A DNA stretch of 64,000 bases from Agelaius tricolor (lineage: Eukaryota; Chordata; Aves; Passeriformes; Icteridae): contig JALJCS010000001.1 in assembly GCA_023055355.1 (NCBI GenBank), positions 23,931,881 to 23,995,880 on the forward strand, given 5' to 3'. Position 1 is the first letter of the stretch. Every line of letters begins with the position of its first letter. The translations under genes were made by a program, and so were the position numbers. The notes under the pieces were generated by a model that made no database searches, was not told the origin of the DNA, and worked only from the letters and a program-made list of their open reading frames with translations. This document shows, piece by piece, positions 38,037 through 49,665 of the stretch.

Positions 38037-40952
38037 TTACAAAAAAATAATGATGTCAGGGTGAAAATTCACACATGTGGGTAGCAGTGAAACAATGCTG
38101 TTTTGTCCATTTATACTCAAGAATGGACTTCATTTCAAAATGAGGGAAAAATACAGGATCTGCATTAATTACGAGCAATTTGAAAAACAGCGAGAAGTAC
38201 AAGCGAGGCTATCCAAGGTAGATGAAAGCTACTTTGGTCTGACTTTTGCTTTCTTTTCTGAACTGCTGCTTCCCTAAGTGGCAAACAGTGGAGGTCAGAG
38301 GCCAAATGAGAAGGATAAGCGTCAATGGGAGGCCCTGTGGTGTGACACAAGTGCATAGTGGTATATTGTCCACAGCCCATGAAGAACTTGTCAACAGCTC
38401 AGTGAGAATCCCTCAAAGGAGCATCTACAGTTTCATTGCATCCTGCTCCCTGGAGGCAGTGGCAGATACCCAGGGAAGCTGCAGCTATATAAGCAACATG
38501 GCTCTCTAGGAGCTCTGCTGTCTTCCAGTATTTGTTTTTATATATTGGCAGAAAAGATTATTAGCAGTAAAGGCTTCCAAATAACTGGGAAGTTCTACAC
38601 AAGCAAGAGCAGCTAGCTTAAAAATTAATTATGCCTTAGAAAGCTAGGTGTCAAAAGTACAAATAATATTTACTGAATTGGATCCTGTTTAAGCCCCTTC
38701 AAAGTCTTCTTGTGACACCCCAATGCCCAGACTTTCAGTCTCCTGAGAATGATGAACTTACATAAGTGGGACATCAGATTTGCTACAAGGGAAATAACCT
38801 GAAGAAATGAAAAGTGTCCTTTTCATTAAAAATTGAATATCAAGTTATCCTCTGAAGTGCAACCTCTTGCAACAGGCAAGCTCTCATTCCTTCCCATTGC
38901 AGTTATCAAGCCAGCATGAAGAGCATCTATGATTAAATGATAATGGTCAGATTTTTCAATCCTGGTATACAGCTAATGGAGTTGAGCAAAAGAGAATTTG
39001 TCTCATGGGTAAGGAGAAATTCTGCCTTTCTATAAGAAGCCGTTTAAAAGCATGCAATAGCACACACATTGCCTTTGTTCTGGTTTTATACAGCTCCTGG
39101 AACAACTCAGTAAGAGCCCAGGAAAGGGCTTTTAGGGCCTAACATGATACAAGTAATAAATCATCATCCTGATTCTATTTTGAAAAGAAACCAGGAAATA
39201 AGCTTGAATTAAATTCTGTCTGTAACAATACAGACAACAAAGAAGTTCACCAGGAAAAGGAATCAGAAGAAATTAAACAGCATTTGTTTGGTGGATGAGG
39301 CCCAAAAGTGTTGAGGATGTATATGTAGTCAGGTTCGCTCATAAATAACAGGACTAATCAGAGAGTGAAAGTATGGGGTGGGGGGGGAGGGGATAAAACG
39401 TGAAAGAAAGCAACATTTTGTCCTCTTGGCAGTGGATTTTAAAGAAACTGCAGCTTGTGTTTCTGTAGAATGGGTAAGAAATGGGTTTGGGGCTACAAAG
39501 CACATTTTAATGAATCTCTTCTGTCTCTTAGTGAGTCAAGCATTCTGTATTTTCTACCTTACTCTACAACTCTCCCTTAATCATCATTTTAAACACAATA
39601 AAATATGCAAGAAATGAAGACAGATCCCAGTATCCCAGTCATGTAACTTTAATGCAGCAAACGAGTTTTTGCCATCTGAGAGGCTGAGTCACATTTCTGT
39701 ATTACTTTTTAGCAATTGTAGTGGCCTACAGGCATTTTGGCCAGCTTCTTTGACTTTCAGCTGCATTACTGCAGATCAGCTGTGTTGAAATAAATGGGGT
39801 TATGGCAGCACAACCTGAAAAACAGAGATGAACCAGACCCTGGCACTGTAAAAATGATGCCATTTCTGAGATGAAATGTCACATGTTTATATCCACTGCT
39901 TCCAAAGCCAGAAGAGCTCAGACTGTCTCACTGAACAAAGTGAGATTGAGAGCAACTAGTTTTTGGAAAATTGACTGGCAAGGAACCAAACCATAACTCA
40001 TAAATATTAGAAGATGAGTTGAGCTTCTCTGAATGAAATACTGCCCAAGTCATAGTAAAATAAATACCCTATGATTGTTAATAACAACAGTAATGTACAG
40101 TTGTTTAAATGTCTGAGGGGTCTTGAAAATGCTGGAAAATATCAGCCAGCCAAGCCTGACAGCACCCCACACCTTCAAGAGACACTGAGAGACAATAGAA
40201 GCACCATTTTCAACTGCAAGTAGAAATCAAGAGTATCCAACTTGGATTAAGTCTTGCTATTCACAATACTAGCACCTGCATCTCCTGTTGATCCTATCAG
40301 GAGCTGTGGCTGCTTCAAATCTATGAAAATTTGAGTTTCAGACCCAGGCCAAAAGCTGCCATTAGAGCATAGCCCCTCTTGCTCCAAGCAAGATATTTGC
40401 ACGCTTATGTCAGAGCTTGGTAGATGATGTCCAACAGGAGTCCCAGCCCCTGGACTGATGGGTCAAAACTTCTGCCTTTGGAGCCTGCTACAAATTAATT
40501 TACAACTTAGCATTACAAGCACTCAAAAAAACCTTGGCACTTCATTCCACATAGCTATAACGCAATCCCACTCTTAACACTAAGCTTCCCTAAAAGCAGC
40601 CTGGCCAGAGAGCAGCTGAGAGCTGCTTGTTCAGGGAAGAGGAGCAGGAAGCACCAGCCTGCACTCAGCCACGCTGCTGCCACAGGGGAGCAAGTGCCTT
40701 TGGGCACAAGTGAGGTGCATTGTGCTCTCTGCACAATGCCAGGCTTTGATCAGCTGCCTTTAGGAACCTGGAGGAAACCCCTTTTAAACAGAGGATTTGA
40801 AACTTTGGCAATAGGAAGCTTTTTAGGGTTTTTTTGTTTGAAAGTTTCACAGTAGGATACAAATGCTTAGGAAATCACAGCTATACTCGCCCTCAGAGGC
40901 CACCTTTACTGGTTTTGTCTCATGAGCTCATTCCCCAATTATATCAACAGGA
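38037..40952. other. Non-coding stretch, end of the reversed-bias segment
   Basis: No exon recognised. A G-rich tract at 39375-39392 could form a quadruplex. A GC-richer patch at 40590-40760 carries no protein signature. Confidence 0.55.
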
Positions 40953-41370
40953 GATGGCAGATAGCAGGAGCCACTTGGCACTGTGAAACCAGCCCGAGTT
41001 TGCACTGGGGCCAGCTTGGCTCTGGGAGGCATCCTGAGCAATGCAGAATTCCAGCAGCCAGACGGCCACTCCGGGCCACAGGCCCCCGAACACAAATGCC
41101 AGCCCTTTTTTCTGGGAAACAAAAGTCACGAGTCCAGGTTCCTGATGGCAGATAGCAGGAGCCACTTGACACTGCCAAACCAGCCCGAGTTGGCACTGGG
41201 GCCAGCTTGGCTCTGGGAGGCTTCCTGCGCAATGCAGAATGCCAGCAGCCAGACGGCCGCTCCGGGCCACAGGCCCCCAAACACAAATGCCAGCCCTTTT
41301 CCCGGGCAAACAAAATTCACCAGCCCAGGTTCCTGATGGCAGATTGTAGGAGCCACTTGGCACTGTCAAA
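40953..41370 (-). repeat. Tandem array of 191-bp repeat, about 2.2 units, inverted
   Basis: Read on the minus strand this is the same repeat as at 24141-24956. Anchoring on GATGGCAGAT, copies start at 40953, 41144 and 41335, giving two units of exactly 191 bases and a partial third that stops near 41370 after CACTTGGCACTGTCAAA. On the minus strand the units carry CCTGTGGCCCGGAGTGGC-like sequence, as in the first unit of the left array, which suggests both clusters derive from one source array. Overlapping open frames here (up to 141 codons on the minus strand) are shadows of the repeat. The cluster bounds the right side of the 16-kb segment with reversed strand bias. Confidence 0.93.
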
Positions 41371-44300
41371 GATTGTCACCATGGGATATGCCCCTGAGAG
41401 GTTCAGCCAAAGGACTTGAATGTTTGAAGTTTTTCAGGTTTTTTCCCCTCAACCATTGTAAGAATAATTTATAGTATTTGGGCAGGGGGGAAGTTGGGAG
41501 ATGGGGTCAAATTGATGGCAAGCTGCCAAAATCTGCTTAACTTCTTTATCAAAAGAAAAATAAACTTTAATCTGCTTTTCTGATGTCTTTGAGTGTGAAA
41601 ATGGGTGTGTTGCAAAAACGAATGTATAAGCTGCTCTGTAGCAATGAATTTGAAATTCTTGAAGTTTATGGGACATTATTAACCTGTAGTTATGGTGGTA
41701 TGTTAACAATTGCTAAGTTTTACTAGCTTTGCTTGAGTTCACTTTAAAAAAAAAAGGAAAACTCCCAGAGAATTGCTGCTGCTCTTAGTTTCCAATGGTT
41801 AATGTCCAAATGCTGCTTGGATTTCTCTGCTGATTGTTTTCATTTGCTTCTCAAAGGCCAACATGTAATTCACTCAGTCTGGTTCCTGACTCTGATTATG
41901 ATTTTTATAGTGCCATCTCCCTGTCTCAGTCTTTGTAGGTTTTCTTGATTGCTGTAGGGCTATTGCAGCTTGGTTTTCTCTTGTGAGTTTTTAGTGAGAT
42001 GTGCCAGGTCTGCTGGATGGTAACACTTTTTTCCCTTTCTGTCTGATTGTTGTGCAACTGCATTTTGGTAGCAAGCATGCCAAAGCTCCCAAAATATCCT
42101 GATTTACTCTTTGGTAATCATGGTCTTTGTAAGTTCCCCAGTTACTGAATTTGCCTGTCTCTTCTCTCCACTTCCATAAAACTATTTTTATAGGACACTG
42201 TTAAATAAGACCCCCTTTTTAGTCACTTTGGCTTTGCCAGACTTTAAATGGTAGCTTTAAATTTTGTCAGGTGTCTGCATCAAGCAGAAGGTGTTTGCTT
42301 GGTCAAAAAAATACAGCACCATATTCTAACATTTTTCAGAGTAATGAAAAGGAGAAAAAGTACCCTGTTTCGTTTATATTTTAATTCTTTGGCATTAAAA
42401 AGATTAAAAAAGTATTTATTGCCACACATTTTGAATCAGATACCTGAAAAAGCCAGAGGTTTGAGCAACTGGGCCAGAAATATGTCTTTTGACAACTGCC
42501 TTGAGGAATCTTACCTTATTTGATGAAATTATCACCTTTTTGAGAAATCTGAATTGAATTATTTTAAAAAATATTTTAGCTTATAAAGTCTGTATTATAT
42601 GAAGCATTGACATTTTCTGGGTGCAGAAAATGTCTGCTTTGCTCAGCTGTTACCAAGGTGATGTCTACTTTGATACTATGTTTTAAAATGCTTTTGGATA
42701 TCATCTTTTGAAGCTACCAATACTGTTGAATACTAAGAAGTCAACTCCCAATTCTGATATTTCAAAGATTTTAAGTAAGGATGGTAAAAAAGAAAGGAAA
42801 AGAAAAGAAGCCCTGTGTCACATCAACATGAAGACACTTTCTCTTCGTTCATAGTTAGAGGACTCATGGTGGATGTGGCAGGGTCCAGTGGTGAAAGATG
42901 CCAGCAGACATGCAGTTGATGGTCCTGTCATGTAACAAGTACACTGGAAAGACTGAATGAAAACACTGGGAAAGGACAGATAAGGATTTTGTTAATGAGA
43001 TTTTCATGGGTAAACCAGCTTGACATGGGGAATTTTGGTTGTGTCGATTTATTGCAAATTAACACAAAATTTTAATTACTGGTTCAATTGTGGTGCTCTA
43101 CCAATAAGCTTCAGTTTTGAGGTGCTCAACAGTGATGCTGGAGTAAGCAGGACTCTGTGGAGACCAGCCCTGGACCTCCTTCAAACACAGTCCCTGCATT
43201 TCCTGGCTACCCATACCCTGCCATTTAGGTCCAGCAGAAATTTAGGAGCATTTCCTAACTTTCAGTGTAGGTGAGCATAGCCTGAAATCTGAGTCTTGCA
43301 GAGCTCATTCAGATCTGGTCCACTGGGTAGAGAGCTGACTCTTGTGTTTCCCTGCTCCAGGGAATTTTGCTTTACTGAATTTTTAATGCTTTTCTGCAAA
43401 AGCTACAATTAAAGTTTTGAAGAGAAAAAGAGACATCAGATATATTTTCCAATATTTTCTGGTTCTGGGACTGAAAAGCTGCTGCAGCTAATTTATCCCT
43501 CTAAACATTACACACTGCTATTGAAAACAGGCAGAGAGAAGTGGAATGGAAGTGTCCAATAAAAACATGAGTTTAATGGAAGATTTAAGAATACAAAACT
43601 TGCAGAAACAATGTTGAATATCATAATGTTTTCATCCTACAACATTGTTATGTTGATTTTTAAATGCAGTTCTAATGAAAATAGCATCCCAGCTTACAGT
43701 TGAACTGCAGTCAGCTCCCTTTGTGCAAAACACCAATTGATATGGATGAGTTATGCCAGCAAGAAATAAAGATAGAATATGTTATTTGAAAAACCATGCT
43801 TGTCAGATAAAAGGGGGAATAAATTATTATGTACCTTTGAAAAAAAAATACATTAAAGATACAAACAGTGAAGAGAAAAGCATTGGGTGAAGAAATACAG
43901 TTAAAAGAGCACATCTGTTTCAAATTCTTATTTGGGGCAAAAGATCCCCACATATGTTTTTATTTTACATTTGCATGTGTGTTGTTATCCTTGTGCTAAC
44001 TATTAGGTAAATAAACGTATTGAGAATCCATTTTTCAGTGAAGTTTGGTTAGTAGTATTTGTACACACTGTGTGAGAGATAATTTGAAAGCTAATTGAAG
44101 CTTTGTGAGGAACCAATTTCCCACATGTCCCTTAACTTTTAATACCTGCCTTTCATGTATTAGTACTGATCAAAAGCATTTATTTACTTTGGAAATGAAA
44201 TAATTTTCCCCTTTGGTTTGTGTTTTTGACATGCCTTACTAGAGAACAGCATAACACAGAGCCACGTCACAGCTACAGCTGCAGCAAGAGCTGAACTGTA

Positions 44301-46689
44301 GTGGAAACTCATTTGGTTTTGGTTAATGAGAATCATCACATTCAGCTGTGATTGGTTTAGATAGTGATTTTAGATACACTAAAAGTGAAGTTAATAAATG
44401 TTCTATTTAATAGATAGGGGGATCTCATGCTTATAAACCTAGCTGTAGGGCACAAGTAGGAGAAATTCCAGTGCCATTGAAATCTTTGGTAAAAACTATC
44501 AGTTTCCTTCAGTGGAACTTGAATTTTACCCTGCAGCCCTTGTGAGGGTCTCTCAGTTTCAGACTGCATCTTTATAAAGATTCATGGTGAAAAAGTATTT
44601 CCTTTATGTTACAAAGTCCATGTCATTAGAAAAACTACTGCATGAGCAGGACATCCTCTCCTGCTTTTGTCATCAAATCAAAGCACCTAACTCAGGAGCC
44701 TTAACCCTTTCCAAGGCCAGTGAAGAGAGAGGGGGCAATTTATCCCACCTGGGACCTGATTTGTCCTCTGGATGTGGTTCAGGAGGGGGCTGCCTTGTAC
44801 TTGCCCAGGTGGGAGGAGCAGGGCTGTGGAGCTGCCCATTAATGCTGTGGTTCCCTGGGGAGTATGAGGTCCTGGGGTGGTCCAGAGTGCATTGCTGGGC
44901 TCTATTCCAGGCACTCTGAGAAACAGTTGCAGGAATATCAGAAAATAGAAGTCAAGAGGACATTTCTAGTTACTCCTAAAGTATCTGGGCAACATAAGTT
45001 TACCTTCTGATGTTGGCTAGAGGAGCACACAGGTGAGAAAGAATTTTTACTGTGTTTTGAGGGAGTTAGAAATGCATTTGCTCTTTGAATGAAAATGACT
45101 TCATGGACTAATTATGCTCTCTTCTTCACTGTAGAAAAGTTAGTGATTCAATATCATTGCCTCTGCCACTTTATTGCTCCAAGAAATGGTCATAAAAAGT
45201 AGCAATAGAGTCATTACAGAACTCTATTAAAACCATCACTGTGCCTCTAACTGCTGCAAGTAAAGAAAAAGGCTTCTGGGCCAAAGTTTTCTGTCCAAGA
45301 TTTTTGCCCTCTGTAGAGACGAAGGAGACTAAAAAAGAAATCCCTGTCTGTAGTTCTTGCCAAATAGGCATGGCTTCAGTGTTTGGAAAGTCCCTCCTGG
45401 GAGATCAGGAATGGTTCAATGTAGAGAGATTTACAGAGACTTAAAACTTATAATGAAACTATTATCTTTGTGCTCTCTCCTCTTCCTAAATCATATAAAG
45501 TCAGGTGGTGCGTTCTCACAGTAGTATTAGTAACTGTCAAGTCAGATATAAAGCAAAAAATATTCCTGACTTGGGTAGAAGTTAGGGCTGAGGATGAAAA
45601 CTGTCAGTGGAGAAGTGATTTTTGTGTTGTCTCCAATAGTAAGTAAGGTGTTGCTCTTGCAAATAATTCTCTATAAGATGATCTGGTGCCAAGTCTCATT
45701 AATTTCAGCAGGAGCTTCGTGAGAGCCTGGGGATTCTGCCTTTCAGAGCAATTTATGTGACTGAGGCTGAGATGGAGAAACAGCTTTGTGTTTTGGAGGA
45801 CAAGGTGGGGAGATGCTGGCAGGGGAACTAAACAGGGAGGGAGCAAGGGGGAAGCTAGAAAGGTAGTAATGACATTACAATCAGAGAGTTAAAATCCAGC
45901 TGAAATACATTCCCTGTTCAGCTTGAAAAAATACAGCCCTAATAATCCTAGATTGCCAGGGATCAATCCTGCCTCCACTGAGAGCACTGAAGTCTGTTGG
46001 TTGCTTTTACGAGCCTGGGGTTTCAGCCCCTGTCAGATCATTCACAGCCGTACATTTCTGACTTGCACAAGGTTGCCAGAGCACTGTGGGGTTGGTTTAT
46101 GCCCTCCCCTCTTTTCATACTAAGATGGAAACATTTTGAAACCCCACCCGGCAAAAGTGAAATTCTCAAAGAAAACACAGAAGTCCCTGTTGAATACTCT
46201 GGAGCTCATCTTGCATTACAAAATTCTCTAAAAGTTGGCTTGATAAATGTGGGAGATTGAGGATGCATCACCCAATCTGTTTTTAGACTTTCCTGCCCTT
46301 TAGCCATCAACAAATTGCTGCTGTGGTAATCACTGCAGCTGATGCTCTTAGGAGGGGAAACTCAGATTGTCAGACTGAGGCATGTGGAGAAAGAAAGCGA
46401 GAAAATACATTGAAATACACATTTTCCTTTGCACCATGTATTTTCCTGTAGAGGAAAAATTGTTATTGGGTCTGTTTGTTTGATTTTTATTTTTTCTTGC
46501 CCTGTTTAAGATCCTCAATTAAAAAGTTTGTTTGTTTACTGTAGGAACTGGCCTGTTAACCTCCTCCCCAGACCAATCCTATTTCTATTTCACAGAGGTC
46601 AGCACCATCCATGCCAGAGAAGGTATTGGGAGTGGCTGAGAGATGTGTTGCTGAAAATCTGTCTTTATTATGAGTTTCTCCTTTGCTCT
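41371..46689. other. Non-coding stretch, no gene recognised
   Basis: T again exceeds A on the plus strand in most sampled lines. An A-rich tract lies near 41743-41756. The GC-richer patch at 44687-44920 has frames on both strands but no family motif. No transposon or RNA gene is visible. Confidence 0.55.
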
Positions 46690-46990
46690 CACCCTCTTTA
46701 ATAAAAGTTTTGCTGTTGCGGTGCAGTCTGAGCGCTTGTCATTAATAATAATTAAAAAATAGTGTCTACATGTTTGAAAAGACTGATTGAAAACAGGACT
46801 ATATGTGATTTGTGTGCATTCAGAGTTAATAGCTAATCTATTTGTGCTGTGTTAATATAAAATTGTTTCAAATAACTTTGTTACTTTGAAAGACTTGCTG
46901 TTTAAACTTTTTCCCCAAGTCTATAAACACTTTTAACCTTACTTTTCTAAATCTTATTCTATGCTCCATATGTATGAGATCTCATTTTGA
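46690..46990. promoter_or_regulatory. Possible conserved non-coding element
   Basis: The block contains retained CpGs near 46718 and 46732, the homeodomain-type string CATTAATAATAATTAAA near 46739-46757, and AGTTAATAGCTAATC near 46824. It lacks simple repeats. This is a weak, texture-based call. Confidence 0.15.
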
Positions 46991-47273
46991 ACACTTATTG
47001 TTAATTTTTATGATTGGTGTAGAAGAGAAGCATGGAATCCAGGTCACTTGGATTGAATCCATGGGAAAATGCCCCTAAAAATTAATTTATGATGGATGAG
47101 ATTAATGCTGAAAAGGCTGACTTAATTTGTTTCATTACGTTTGGGAAATGAATCTGAAGGCTTGACAGCAGCAAACTGAGGTGGGCACAGCAAAGCCCAT
47201 TTCTTGGCAATCTTCACTCATAGCTTTGTCTGTGCATCTCTCTAATGGTAAGTAATGTGCTGATCTTTGGCAG

Positions 47274-47402
47274 CTCCTGAACAAAATCCTGAATTAATTT
47301 TACACTCAGGGGAGAGTACAAATGATCAGCGTGTTGTTGTTCATGGTGTTTATTTCTCAGAAACTTCAGTAGTGCAAAGAAATGGTTCTGAAACAGAGAC
47401 TG
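47274..47402 (+). CDS. Weak candidate internal exon
   Basis: A 129-base open segment follows an acceptor-like sequence ending TTTGGCAG at 47273. It could end at a weak donor (CTG then GTGAAG at 47403), giving phase 1 at both ends and about 43 residues, including PEQNPELILHSGEST and VYFSETSVVQRNGSE. The composition is polar and protein-like, and the frame stays open to 47497. I recognise no family, and the donor is poor, so this may be chance. Confidence 0.15.
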
Positions 47403-47497
47403 GTGAAGGGAGGAATGGGAGAAATAGGGTAGTCAGAGCAGGAAAAGAGGGTACTTCCTACCACTGTGTTCAAGGAAAAATGGAGATGGAAGCTTGA

Positions 47498-48289
47498 AGA
47501 CTGGGTGCTGGTTAACCTGTGGAAAGCACAGGTCCTTAGCAGGGATTTGTGCTTCCATGTGCACCATACCTGTTTAGTGCTTCCTGAGCAGTGGTCTGCT
47601 GGTGACACAAGGACGTCACACATTAACTTCTGTTTGGGAATACAACCACCTTAAAGCTTCTGAGATGACAGCATTTCTCTTCTCTGCCTTTATTGAATCA
47701 GATTAAATACAGAGCACATTTTTTAACTTTAATGTCAGAATAGCTCTCAAATATGTTGTGAAACTCCTGTCATGAGCAGAAGCATGAACTGCTGCCCCTT
47801 CTCATTTGACTAATGAAAGGGATGACTAATGAAGCAAGAGGGCAAGAGTTCACGCATAATTTCATTCTATTTGAATTTGAAAATGCTGGGTTACAAAAGT
47901 GTTATGAATTTCCATTTGTGGAAGAAAGATAACTGTTAGAACAGAGCTCCTACTTCAAGCTTCCTGCAGGGATTTTCTCTAGTGTTGCTTCTTTTGTTGT
48001 AGTGAAATATAGAGATTCTGAAAATATTTTTCCATTTTAAACAAAGGGAGCTGTTTTTCTGAGTTAGCCAATGCTGGTGCTGTCTTTGTCTTTCAGATGT
48101 GGTCTTGACACTCTAGATCTATCACAAGAAAAGCTAAGGGTCTGGAATCTGAGTAACAATGATGGGAATCTACCTTGTTTGTCATCAAAACTTAGTCTGG
48201 GGAAAATTAAATTTTCCTTTAAAATAATGTTTAACCTCATTTTTAGATTAGGCCAAATTTGAGAAATAAAGGCATGAGTACCTTCTGGC
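47498..48289. other. Non-coding stretch, nothing recognised
   Basis: Short chance frames only. Confidence 0.5.
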
Positions 48290-48620
48290 ACCTTGTGGTG
48301 CACCCAGCAGTGATGCTGTAAGCTGCTGTTTACCCATGAAAATGGGGTTTCCACATGCAAACACAGAGAAACCTATGGACACTTGGGTGTTTACAAGCAC
48401 ACAGCGTCTGCAGGTTTATGGCCGTGCAACGGCACACGGACTTTGGCCACAGAAATGTTGTCCATAAAGTGCAAAACCATGGCTGTATGCATAAGGGCAT
48501 TCCCTGCTGATTAATCAGGATGCTGATTAGCAACCTGCCATAAACCCCTGTTGACACAGCTATTGGTTGTGCGTAATCATGGTGCGCGATTTTTGGCCAT
48601 CACGTTAAGATTCCCAGTTT
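48290..48620. promoter_or_regulatory. Strong candidate conserved regulatory element
   Basis: About eight CpGs lie within about 190 bases (48407-48602) in sequence of average GC. Motifs include GATTAATC at about 48509 and GATTAG at about 48524 (bicoid/Otx/Pitx-type cores), CTATTGGTTG near 48560 (an inverted CCAAT box), and a small perfect inverted repeat GCCGT-GCA-ACGGC at about 48421-48433. No convincing reading frame crosses the block. It lies about 0.7 kb beyond the 3' end of the minus-strand terminal exon at 49340-49665. The density of retained CpGs and ordered motifs makes it the best enhancer candidate in the window, but this remains inference without alignment. Confidence 0.35.
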
Positions 48621-48652
48621 CTTGTAAAATCAGTCACTGCAGTATTTTCTTC

Positions 48653-48654
48653 TT

Positions 48655-48684
<30 letters not shown>
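48653..48684 (+). repeat. Poly(T) tract
   Basis: Eight T, one C, then twenty-three T. On the minus strand it would be a poly(A) tract, but no retrotransposon body precedes it on that strand. Confidence 0.9.
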
Positions 48685-48685
<1 letters not shown>

Positions 48686-48897
48686 TTAATACCTGCGTGT
48701 ATGAGGTGTCTGACAGAGTTATTATCCACTTTGGTGATGAAAAACTCCTGCTGAGGTCCAGGGGAACAGGATTGCAAAGACCAGCACGATGTCTGTCTCA
48801 TAAAGCGCTCATTCTTCTGAGCGACCATCTGTGTGTGAAAAAGGACTGCTCTTACGCAGCAGTAGTTTTGTTGAGTTTGGCCTTGGTTTCTTTTTTC

Positions 48898-49165
48898 CAG
48901 ATTCTGCCTAGCAAAAAGGGAGGGAGAGAAGGGAAAAAGCAAATTTCATTGGGGAATGGAGGAGGTGGGGGTGGAGGGAAGGAGAGCTGAAAGCTTAAAA
49001 AATGAGTGACTGGTGGAAGAGTACAGTAAAGTCAGTGAATAATTTTACTGTCCTGGTCTAGCAGCTTGGGAATGTGCCATGTTAAACAATAACATCTTCC
49101 AAGTGAGAAAGGCAGAGGGGGAGGGAAAAGTTGGGGTGAAGTGAGAGGAGGGGACTGGAGGTAAG
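48898..49165 (+). repeat. Purine-rich (GA/GGA) low-complexity segment
   Basis: Long G- and A-rich runs such as GGAGGTGGGGGTGGAGGGAA near 48959 and GGGGGAGGG near 49118. The segment lies beyond the polyadenylation signal of the minus-strand exon, where it reads as pyrimidine-rich. Confidence 0.6.
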
Positions 49166-49223
49166 AGAGGGATTGGATCCTTGAATGCAGTCACTGCAGT
49201 CCTTGGATCAGCTACTTTTTATT

Positions 49224-49229
49224 TTTATT
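49224..49229 (-). promoter_or_regulatory. Polyadenylation signal AATAAA
   Basis: On the minus strand AATAAA lies about 110 bases beyond the stop codon of the terminal exon at 49340, a plausible short 3' UTR. The sequence is AT-rich, so a chance match is possible. Confidence 0.35.
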
Positions 49230-49339
49230 GGGTTTTTTTTCATTAAATATTTGATACTGAGTCAATGCCCAGGATATAAATATCTGTACTACTCTGTAAC
49301 CATTGCTTAACAAATAAAATTGCAGATAGGCTGCTGGCT

Positions 49340-49665
49340 TCAGGTTTTACCCAAATAAATTAAATCATTATTGCTTCTTTGGGGCCTTATGGACCTTCCT
49401 TCCCTAAAATCATTGTATTGCATTGAAGACAATCCAGAGGCAAAGATGTAGGGCTGACATGCAGCTTGGCCTGGGTCTCTTTTCATTTCTGTCCATTCAT
49501 TACTGAAAATGCTATCCAGAGGTTTTGAAGGCTTCACAGATTTATCCATGTTTTCCAAATGCCTAGCAAGGTTATCCATTGTGACACCTGCTGCCAGTTT
49601 GCTCTTAGCCAGGTGCACCTCTGGGATTTCAACGCATAGGTTATCTTGGTCAATGTGATGATCTG
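49340..49665 (-). CDS. Terminal exon of an unrecognised protein gene
   Basis: Read on the minus strand, a good pyrimidine tract (ATTATTTTTTCCTAG) ends at 49666 and is followed by an open segment of 326 bases: two bases completing a split codon, 107 codons, and a TGA stop at 49342-49340. The encoded tail starts DHHIDQDNLCVEIPEVHLA, continues through TMDNLARHLENMDKSVKP and SIFSNEWTEMKRDPGQ, and ends NNDLIYLGKT. It is polar, with many charged residues and no membrane segment, like a cytoplasmic tail or a soluble C-terminus. The codon use and lack of low-complexity sequence argue for a real protein. TAGCAG at the boundary is a NAGNAG tandem acceptor, so the exon could also start three bases later. 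A polyadenylation hexamer follows at 49224-49229. I could not find the preceding exon with confidence between 49700 and 64000, so it may lie beyond the window. A decayed gene fragment is the main alternative. Confidence 0.45.

Noticed and set aside
40939..41369. Open frames of 117-141 codons on both strands
   Set aside because: They cover the inverted copy of the 191-bp array and show the same recurring phrases as the left array, so they are not genes.
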